Assembly (NCBI GenBank): GCA_036479015.1
Contig: JAZGFB010000008.1
Location: 1-63,363, forward strand
Origin: NVTR01 sp036479015
GTDB taxonomy: Bacteria > Pseudomonadota > Alphaproteobacteria > Rhodobacterales > Rhodobacteraceae
Direction: 5' to 3'
Length of the DNA stretch: 63,363 nt
Position 1 is the stretch's first letter; every line of letters begins with the position of its first letter. Shown in pieces: positions 57,263 to 63,363 of the stretch. A program made the position numbers and the translations under genes. A model generated the notes under the pieces. It did not search any database, was not told the origin of the DNA, and saw only the letters and a list, made by a program, of their open reading frames with translations.

Positions 57263-57619
57263 ATGAGAAACGCAGCCCTAACCCTTGGTGTCATCGCTGG
57301 TATAATCGGCATGATTGTTGGCTTTTTCAGCTATGGTTACACTGAATTCATCGCCTGGTTTGGCGAGGTGCCAAATATTGTGGAACAGGTTGATAATGTT
57401 GGTGTCATCAGGGTTGTCAGCCTGCTTGCCCCGCTTTTGGCAATTGCCGGGGGTGCCATGTCGCGCTCACAGGCGAGCGCAGGTGGGGTGATGATGCTGA
57501 TATCGGCTGCCGGAATGTACTACGGGTTTGGATTTGGCGTGTTCACAATGTTCCCGATTGCCATGTGCGCCCTTGGTGGGGTGCTGGCGCTTTTGGCCAG
57601 ACAACCCGACACGGCCTAA
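57263..57619 (+). CDS. Small four-helix membrane protein
   Basis: A 118-residue protein with helices at about 4-26, 48-66, 72-90 and 95-113, and no charged domain. GVIAGIIGMIVGFFSYGYTEFIAWFGEVP and the glycine-rich segments recall DUF4064-like proteins. ATG 57263 follows AGGAATAAC and gives a standard membrane start; the longer frame from 57140 lies inside the MFS end. Function unknown. It is convergent with the Hint gene, whose stop it overlaps by four bases. Confidence 0.7.
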   Translation: MRNAALTLGVIAGIIGMIVGFFSYGYTEFIAWFGEVPNIVEQVDNVGVIRVVSLLAPLLAIAGGAMSRSQASAGGVMMLISAAGMYYGFGFGVFTMFPIAMCALGGVLALLARQPDTA

Positions 57620-58659
57620 GCCACCAACGCCTCGGTGGCCCAATACGGTAGCGCAGGTGCGGCGGTGCGGCACGGTTTGCCCGGCCCGCCTTGGCCTGAT
57701 GCCTGCATGCTTTCAACACTGGTGCGCTGATCCGGGGTTAGCATTTCCAAGGTCGAAGCCTCAGCAAGCATGGTTTCTGCCCACAACCCATTGGCGCAGA
57801 CCAACTGGTGGTCGTCCATCAACAGGTGGTAATAATCAATGCCGCTTACGGGGCAATCAATGTAGACATTATTGTTGTTTAACAATGATTTGGCTGTGGT
57901 TAAAATTTCTTCTTCCCCATAAAGGAACGGCGCGCGCCAGTCATCCACCAACAGGCGGTGATTTTGGGAAACCAGCAAATCTTGCCCGGGCCGCCCACCT
58001 GTTAAGGCACCCGCCATAATGCGCACTGGGCGCAGGCTTGGGTCAAGCACCAGCTCAAGCCCTGATAGGCGACGCTGTCCAATCCAGGAAATCAGCTGGG
58101 TTTCGCCATCATGGGTCAGAACCTCGTCGCCATCTTCCAGCTGTTCGATCGGCATCGCGCCATAGGGCGTTTCGATCATGGTGCCGCGGGCAAAACAGTT
58201 TTGGCCCGGACCCTTTTGATTTAGTTTTTGAATATCCAGAATATTCAACGACGTTCCGGGCTGCAGATCAAACGCGCCAAACACAACGCGCGCATTCTGT
58301 GCTGGCGTTACGCCATTGTTGACAATCCGCCCCACCACCAGCGTTGCGTATGACGAAGTATCCGTATGCAAAGTAAACTCTGGGATCACCTGACAAGACG
58401 CGGGAAATTTTACACCATCAATAACAATGGCGCTGCCCAGCAGTTCCGTTTCAGGGCTGCGGGTGCCTTTGCCAACTGCCTGGCCAATTTCGCAGGTGCC
58501 GGTTTTGGCGTCGGCGGCCAAATGAACCGGGGGCGTGGGATTTACTGAATTTTGGGCAGGTGTTTGACCTATTAATAGATCACTAAGTCCGGAAAAGTCC
58601 GACAAACTCCAACAGGTTAACTGATATCTCGACATATTTTTACAACTGTTTGTTGGCAT
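57616..58659 (-). CDS. Hint-domain-containing protein
   Basis: A 347-residue protein. The N-terminal 150 residues are a beta-rich part of unknown fold (ETELLGSAIVIDGVKFP, FTLHTDTSSYATLVVGRIVNNGVT). A Hint module follows from about 152: GQNCFARGTMIETPYGAMPIEQLEDGDEVLTHDGE, with the Cys that starts the autoprocessing fold, and VSQNHRLLVDD near 251. Such Hint_2 proteins are common in Rhodobacterales as surface-associated proteins; they may cleave themselves. No downstream extein is present. An alternative ATG at 58635 gives MSRYQLTCW. The 3' end is convergent with the small membrane gene. Confidence 0.85.
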   Translation of the reverse strand: MPTNSCKNMSRYQLTCWSLSDFSGLSDLLIGQTPAQNSVNPTPPVHLAADAKTGTCEIGQAVGKGTRSPETELLGSAIVIDGVKFPASCQVIPEFTLHTDTSSYATLVVGRIVNNGVTPAQNARVVFGAFDLQPGTSLNILDIQKLNQKGPGQNCFARGTMIETPYGAMPIEQLEDGDEVLTHDGETQLISWIGQRRLSGLELVLDPSLRPVRIMAGALTGGRPGQDLLVSQNHRLLVDDWRAPFLYGEEEILTTAKSLLNNNNVYIDCPVSGIDYYHLLMDDHQLVCANGLWAETMLAEASTLEMLTPDQRTSVESMQASGQGGPGKPCRTAAPALPYWATEALVA

Positions 58660-58802
58660 CCGGCGGCCCGGACAATCATATCCCCACGTGATTATCTTTC
58701 AGCCATAATAGGGAATAGTGTCGGCACTTAGCCCGTTAGGGGGCTTTCCTAAGAAAAAACATTGCCAAACTCTGCGGCCCGGCATCTGTTTTTTACAGAC
58801 AA

Positions 58803-60749
58803 TTACCTTAGATCAGGCGGCCGTGTTTCCGTTGCCAAGTCGGCAATGATCTGGTCCAGATCAATGGTTTTGGTCTGCTTTTCCCCCAAACGGCGCGCGG
58901 TAACGGTGCGGTTTTCAACCTCACGTCCACCGATGGCCAAGATCACAGGCACCTTGCCCAGGGAATGTTCGCGGACCTTATAATTGATCTTTTCGTTGCG
59001 AATGTCGGCCTCGGCGCGCACGCCAACCGCCTGCAACGCGGCCACCACTTCGGCGACAAATTCATCGGCATCTGAAATAATTGACGCCACCACTACCTGA
59101 CGCGGGGCCAGCCAAAATGGCATGCGCCCGGCGTGTTCTTCGATCAGAATGCCGATAAAGCGTTCAAATGATCCCAATGTGGCGCGGTGCAGCATAACCG
59201 GGCGGTGCTTGGCGCTGTCAGTGCCAATATAGGTCGCATCAAGCCGCTCTGGCAGCACGAAATCCGCCTGCAGGGTGCCACATTGCCAGTCGCGGCCAAT
59301 GGCGTCGGTCAGCACAAATTCCAGTTTCGGGCCGTAAAACGCGCCTTCGCCTGGGTTCAGCTCAAAGTCACAGCCTGCGGCCTTGGTGGCGGCGATCAGC
59401 GCGGCTTCCGCCTTGTCCCACACCTCGTCTGAGCCACTGCGCACCTCTGGCCGGTCAGAAAATAGCACTTTGAAATTGGTAAAACCAAGGTCGGCGTAGG
59501 TTTCGCGCAGAAATTCGATGAAGCGTGCGGTTTCGCCTTCAATCTGATCTTCGGTGCAAAAAATATGCCCGTCATCCTGGGTAAAGCCGCGCACCCGCAT
59601 GATGCCGTGCAATGCGCCGGATGGCTCATACCGGTTACAGGACCCAAATTCCGCCATGCGCAGCGGCAGGTCGCGGTAGGATTTAAGGCCCTGATTGTAA
59701 ATTTGCACGTGGCAGGGGCAGTTCATTGGTTTCAAGGCGTTAACGGCCTTTTCGCGCGCGTGTTCTTCGTCAACTTCCACGATGAACATATGGTCCTGAT
59801 ACTTTTCCCAGTGGCCCGAGCGTTCCCAAAGGCGGCGATCAACCACTTGCGGGGTGTTCACCTCGACATAACCGCCCGCATATTGTTTACGGCGCATATA
59901 ATCCTGTAGCAGGGTGTACATACGCCAGCCATTGGGGTGCCAGAACACTTGGCCGGGGGCCTCTTCCTGCATGTGAAACAGGTCCATTTCGCGCCCCAGT
60001 TTGCGGTGGTCACGCAGGGCGGCCTGTTCCAGCATGTTCAGGTGTGCCTTCAGCCCGTCGCGGTTTTTGAACGCCACACCGTAAATGCGTTGCAACATGG
60101 CGCGGTCACTGTCGCCGCGCCAATAGGCGCCAGCGATGGACATGAGCTTGAAAGCGTCCGCAGGCAACTGACCAGTGTGCTGCAAATGCGGCCCACGGCA
60201 CAGATCCTGCCAGTCACCGTGCCAATACATGCGCAGGGGTTCATCGCCGGGAATGGCGTTTATCAGCTCAACTTTGTAGGGCTCGCCCAAGTCTTCATAG
60301 TGCTGGATCGCACGGGCACGATCCCAGATCTCTGTGCGCACAGTGTCGCGTTTGTTGATGATTTCTTTCATCTTTTTCTCAATCACCGCCAAATCTTCCG
60401 GGGTGAACGGGTCTTTGCGATCAAAGTCGTAATACCAACCGTTATCGATCACCGGGCCAATGGTGACCTTAACGTCAGGCCACAGTTCCTGCACCGCGCG
60501 GGCCATCACATGCGCCAGATCGTGGCGGATCAATTCCAACGCCTGATCGTCGTCAGCCATGGTGTGGATGGCGATTTTGGCATCCTGGTTGATCGGCCAT
60601 TGCAGATCATAATGGGCGCCATCAACGGTGGCCGATATGGCCTTTTTGCCAAGCGATGTGGCAATGGCGGACGCCACTTCACCGGGGGTGATGCCTGCAT
60701 CAAATGCGCGCGAATTGCCGTCGGGGAATGTTAGGGTGATCTGGGCCAT
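58803..60749 (-). CDS. thrS: Threonyl-tRNA synthetase
   Basis: A 648-residue class II synthetase. TGS domain at 1-60 (MAQITLTFPDGNSRAFDAGITPGEVASAIA), editing domain at about 60-240 (HDLAHVMARAVQELWPDV), catalytic core from about 260 with motif 2 LRMAEFGSCNRYEPSGALHGIMRVRGFTQDDGHIFC near 370-405 and motif 3 near 510-530, and the anticodon domain from about 545. Cys in NCPCHV (zinc ligand region) is kept. Length is standard. The 143 bp to the Hint gene hold no clear gene. Monocistronic, divergent from the hydrolase. Confidence 0.98.
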   Translation of the reverse strand: MAQITLTFPDGNSRAFDAGITPGEVASAIATSLGKKAISATVDGAHYDLQWPINQDAKIAIHTMADDDQALELIRHDLAHVMARAVQELWPDVKVTIGPVIDNGWYYDFDRKDPFTPEDLAVIEKKMKEIINKRDTVRTEIWDRARAIQHYEDLGEPYKVELINAIPGDEPLRMYWHGDWQDLCRGPHLQHTGQLPADAFKLMSIAGAYWRGDSDRAMLQRIYGVAFKNRDGLKAHLNMLEQAALRDHRKLGREMDLFHMQEEAPGQVFWHPNGWRMYTLLQDYMRRKQYAGGYVEVNTPQVVDRRLWERSGHWEKYQDHMFIVEVDEEHAREKAVNALKPMNCPCHVQIYNQGLKSYRDLPLRMAEFGSCNRYEPSGALHGIMRVRGFTQDDGHIFCTEDQIEGETARFIEFLRETYADLGFTNFKVLFSDRPEVRSGSDEVWDKAEAALIAATKAAGCDFELNPGEGAFYGPKLEFVLTDAIGRDWQCGTLQADFVLPERLDATYIGTDSAKHRPVMLHRATLGSFERFIGILIEEHAGRMPFWLAPRQVVVASIISDADEFVAEVVAALQAVGVRAEADIRNEKINYKVREHSLGKVPVILAIGGREVENRTVTARRLGEKQTKTIDLDQIIADLATETRPPDLR

Positions 60750-60892
60750 CTGTCTGGCTCCTCATCGGTTTGGCGCCTACAAAACGCCCGGTTGCGGGTA
60801 TGTTGGGGCTATGTGCTGCCTGGGGATTGCAAAGTCAAGATTGCCATTGGCTGTGGTTGCGATAGCTTGGCGCAAATACAACGGAGAACGCC

Positions 60893-61630
60893 GTGCCTGA
60901 ATTTATCACCACCCGCCAAAACCGCACGCTTGCCTATGAAAAAACCGCCGGGCAGGGGCCGGGCATCGTGTTCCTAAGCGGGCTTAAATCTGACATGTGC
61001 GGCACTAAGGCGGTGCATATGCATGCCTGGGCCAAATCCCAAGGCCGCGCGTTTCTGCGGTTTGATTATTCCGGGCACGGGGCATCATCGGGGCGGTTCG
61101 AAGATGGCTGTATTGGTGACTGGGCCGAAGATGCCGCAGAGGTGATCACAACCCTGACGCAGGGGCCGCAGGTGCTGGTGGGTTCCAGCATGGGGGGGTG
61201 GATAAGCCTTATTCTGGCAACCCGACTAAAGGATAAAATCGCCGGGATTGTCGGAATTGCCGCCGCACCCGATTTCACCGAAAACGGGTTTTGGGCCGGG
61301 TTTAGCGACGCGCAAAAGGCGGAACTGGCTGCAAAGGGTCAGGTGGCGCTGCCAAGCGATTACGACGAACCCTATATCATCACCAAGCGGTTGATAGAGG
61401 ATGGGCGCAACCATCTGGTGCTGCGTCAGCCCCTGAACCTGGGGTTCCCGGTGCGGTTTTTACAGGGCACAGCGGACACATCGGTGCCAGTGTCCTGGGC
61501 CACTGACATTGTGGATCACGCCGTTGGCCCAGATATCCAACTGACCCTTGTGAAAGACGCCGATCACCGGTTTTCAACCCCGGCCTGCCTGGCGATGATG
61601 GAAGCTGCGGCATTACAGGTTTTGGGCTAA
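60893..61630 (+). CDS. Alpha/beta hydrolase
   Basis: A 245-residue serine hydrolase starting GTG 60893 (MPEFITTRQNRTLAYEK). The nucleophile elbow is VLVGSSMGGWISLILATRL (Ser near 97), the oxyanion region is FLSGLKSDMCGTKAV near 26, and the catalytic His is in VKDADHRFSTPACL near 222. It resembles the ABHD10/FrsA-like carboxylesterases that may act on palmitoyl or aryl esters. Substrate unknown. It lies upstream of phaR in the same direction with 73 bp between, where a PhaR-like motif sits, so it is probably separate from phaR. Confidence 0.87.
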   Translation: MPEFITTRQNRTLAYEKTAGQGPGIVFLSGLKSDMCGTKAVHMHAWAKSQGRAFLRFDYSGHGASSGRFEDGCIGDWAEDAAEVITTLTQGPQVLVGSSMGGWISLILATRLKDKIAGIVGIAAAPDFTENGFWAGFSDAQKAELAAKGQVALPSDYDEPYIITKRLIEDGRNHLVLRQPLNLGFPVRFLQGTADTSVPVSWATDIVDHAVGPDIQLTLVKDADHRFSTPACLAMMEAAALQVLG

Positions 61631-61654
61631 ACCGCAGCGCCCTATCTTTTTTTT

Positions 61655-61665
61655 CTGCACTGCAC
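61655..61665 (+). promoter_or_regulatory. CTGC-ACT-GCAC near-palindrome upstream of phaR
   Basis: One base short of CTGC-N3-GCAG, with the same ACT spacer as the ecm site, 39 bp before the phaR start. A further TGCTGCAA lies at about 61673-61680. PhaR is known in relatives to repress its own gene through TGC-rich sites. Confidence 0.5.
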
Positions 61666-61703
61666 TAAGATTTGCTGCAACGCGGAAAACATGGGGACAT
61701 ACC

Positions 61704-62231
61704 TTGGCAGATACTGAGACAAAGCTGCTGATCAAACGATATGCAAGCCGCCGACTTTATAATACCGAAACCAGCGATTATGTGACGTTGGGTGACATTG
61801 CCAAGTTCATTCGCGCCGGGCGCGATGTGCAGATTATTGACCTTAATAGCGGCAATGATTTGACCCGGCAATATTTGCTGCAAATCATTGCTGAACACGA
61901 AGGTGGTGGCGAAAGCGTTCTGCCCATAGACGTGCTGACAGACCTCGTTCGTGGCTATACCAGCGAAATTCAGTCGATCGTTCCACAGTTTCTGGCCGCC
62001 TCCTTTCAGGCATTGCGCCAGGGTCCGGCAAAAGCCATGGAAAACCTACCCATAGAAGCTATGCAGGCACAGCAGGCCGCGTTTGTGAAGGCAATGACAT
62101 CCGGTCTGTCCGATGTGTGGGGCAAGGGTAAAAAACCGAAAGCCCCAGAGGGAAAAGAAACCGGTAAATCCGAACTGGACGAAATTAAAATTCAACTGGC
62201 CGACCTGCAATCAAAACTGTCAAAACTTTAA
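61704..62231 (+). CDS. phaR: Polyhydroxyalkanoate synthesis repressor PhaR
   Basis: A 175-residue regulator. PHB_acc_N at residues 8-68 (LLIKRYASRRLYNTETSDYVTLGDIAKFIRAGRDVQIID) and PHB_acc at about 72-112 (SVLPIDVLTDLVRGYTSEIQSIVPQFLAASFQAL) are both clear. The C-terminus is charged with a coiled coil (DEIKIQLADLQSKLSKL). It represses phasin and other genes until bound to PHB granules. It starts with TTG 61704, with GGGGA upstream. CTGC-N3-GCAG motifs occur before ecm and mdh, linking PHB status to carbon flow. No PHB synthase gene is in the window. Confidence 0.95.
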   Translation: MADTETKLLIKRYASRRLYNTETSDYVTLGDIAKFIRAGRDVQIIDLNSGNDLTRQYLLQIIAEHEGGGESVLPIDVLTDLVRGYTSEIQSIVPQFLAASFQALRQGPAKAMENLPIEAMQAQQAAFVKAMTSGLSDVWGKGKKPKAPEGKETGKSELDEIKIQLADLQSKLSKL

Positions 62232-62276
62232 CTCGGTGGCAGGGTCCATTTCAAAATAATCCATTGGTACTAATAA

Positions 62277-63239
62277 ATGCATGCAACATCAAAAAAAGTC
62301 ACGCTTTGGGGCATAGAAGTTTTCGTAGCAACGGCGCAGGAACAGTCAATTTCTGCCGCGGCACGGCGGCTAAATGCCAGCCCGTCCTCGATCAGCCAGC
62401 AGCTTACAAACCTTGAGGCAGCCCTGGGGGCGGTATTGCTTAACCGCCGCGAGCGTCCGGTCACCCTGACCCCGGCAGGTGAGGCATTTCGCGCCCGTGC
62501 CCAGACCATATTAAACGAAGCGGCCCAGGCGCGCTTGGAACTGGCACGGGTTGACCACACAGTCCTGCCACAGCTGCGCCTGGGGGTGATTGAAGATTTT
62601 GACAGTGACGTAACCCCCAAATTATTGACCGGTTTAGCAGGTGAGATGGCAGCAACACAGTTTCTATTGGAAACCGGCGCAAGCCATCGTTTGTTTGAAC
62701 ATCTGGAAACACGGGCCCTGGATATGATCGTGGCCACCGATATGGGGGTCGCCGCGGATTGGATGGAGGTGTTTCCACTGATGGTTGAGCCTTTCGTCGC
62801 GGTCGCCCCAAAAGGGGTTGTACAGGGGGCAGATATCAGCGCCGCATTGCTAAAAATGCCATTGATCCAATACACAACGCGCCACCATATGGGGCGGGTG
62901 ATATCGGATCATTTGGTCCGGCAGAACCTGACATGGGAACACCGGTTTGAGCTGGACAGTTACCATGCCATCATGGCGATGGTTGCCAATGGTGCCGGTT
63001 GGACGATCCTGACGCCGCTGGGGGTGGCCCACGCCAAAAGATTTGGGGATGCAGTGGATGTGTTTCCGCTGCCATTTGCACCGCTTTCGCGCAGCATTTC
63101 CGCTTTTGCCCGCCGTGATATTTTGGGCGATATGCCAAACGTTATCGCCGCCCGATTGCGTGGTTTATTGCAAGACCGGATCGTGTCGCCTCAAATAGCC
63201 AGGCTGCCCTGGCTTAAGGGTGAACTGCGGGTGATTTAG
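62277..63239 (+). CDS. LysR-family transcriptional regulator
   Basis: A 320-residue LTTR. The HTH is at residues 8-67 (VTLWGIEVFVATAQEQSISAAARRLNASPSSISQQLTNLEAALGAVLLNR). Residues 95-300 form the substrate-binding effector domain with two lobes (LRLGVIEDFDSDV..., AVAPKGVVQGADISAALLKMPLIQY). The gene lies 45 bp after phaR in the same direction. The divergent or downstream target of an LTTR is not in the window, so its ligand cannot be inferred. Start ATG 62277 lacks a strong ribosome binding site. Confidence 0.92.
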   Translation: MHATSKKVTLWGIEVFVATAQEQSISAAARRLNASPSSISQQLTNLEAALGAVLLNRRERPVTLTPAGEAFRARAQTILNEAAQARLELARVDHTVLPQLRLGVIEDFDSDVTPKLLTGLAGEMAATQFLLETGASHRLFEHLETRALDMIVATDMGVAADWMEVFPLMVEPFVAVAPKGVVQGADISAALLKMPLIQYTTRHHMGRVISDHLVRQNLTWEHRFELDSYHAIMAMVANGAGWTILTPLGVAHAKRFGDAVDVFPLPFAPLSRSISAFARRDILGDMPNVIAARLRGLLQDRIVSPQIARLPWLKGELRVI

Positions 63240-63363
63240 GGCCAGGACCCCTTAATCCTGCACCATCAGCGCGAGATCAGTTTTTGCCACAGGGCGTTCG
63301 AAATATGAAAATGTAGCCGCGTTACATACGATTATTTTGGACGTTCTGTGGTGAAAACTGGCC
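63240..63363. other. Window end, no recognisable feature
   Basis: The last 124 bp after the LysR stop contain mixed sequence with no start of a gene that I can support. Confidence 0.6.

Overview
This window comes from an alphaproteobacterium, almost certainly a marine Rhodobacterales (Roseobacter group) member. The evidence is the mdh/sucCD/odhAB/lpd cluster, four genes of the ethylmalonyl-CoA pathway (mcl2-like, mch, ecm, ccr), the nfuA-tsaB-rimI run, a FYDLN-acid protein, a Hint-domain protein, a LuxRI pair and PhaR. Most neighbouring genes are moderately GC-rich with strong G/C in third codon positions. A few genes are visibly more AT-rich and look acquired.

Layout. 1-1255: an IS3-family element whose orfB is broken by a 38-bp insert. 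1384-3402: tRNA-Ala(GGC), FYDLN-acid protein, YgjP-type metalloprotease and a GntR/FCD regulator. 3504-15365 (minus strand): TCA cluster in the order mdh, sucC, GT25 glycosyltransferase, sucD, odhA, odhB, two membrane proteins, MAPEG protein, lpdA. 16138-22624 (plus strand): mcl2-nnrU-DUF1737-mch, then sdhCDAB. 22621-28831: deoD, ecm, a small exported protein, an acyltransferase and ccr. 29026-30662: small protein, luxR, luxI. 30742-38743: RecD-like helicase, TIGR02186/TauE pair, BMP-type nucleoside ABC transporter. 38948-46442: rimI, tsaB, nfuA, usp, aminotransferase, hydrolase, TetR-PspA-YiaA stress operon, glyA. 46545-63239: multicopper oxidase, nadK, an isolated HNH protein, prpE, surface-sugar genes (DPM1-GtrA, manC), cspA, ArsC-like, MFS, Hint protein, thrS, hydrolase, phaR, LysR.

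How it fits together. The TCA, ethylmalonyl-CoA and propionyl-CoA genes form a carbon-assimilation theme: acetyl-CoA enters through ccr/ecm/mch/mcl2, and products feed the TCA enzymes and succinate dehydrogenase. The sequence suggests two regulatory layers. A TGTGATCACA palindrome lies against the start of the GntR gene, twice before sucC and twice before sdhC. A CTGC-N3-GCAG motif, resembling PhaR sites, lies before mdh and ecm, with a near match before phaR. A separate TetR regulator has four TGAAC-N3-GTTCA palindromes around itself and a PspA/YiaA pair.

Most novel-looking observations: the operator networks, a duplicated odhB 3' end flanking a membrane-protein gene (attachment-site-like), a glycosyltransferase coupled to sucC, 11-bp phased CATATG arrays before lpdA and the MAPEG gene, and a probable CTG start for tsaB. 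I saw no CRISPR array, no rRNA, no prophage and no complete defence system.
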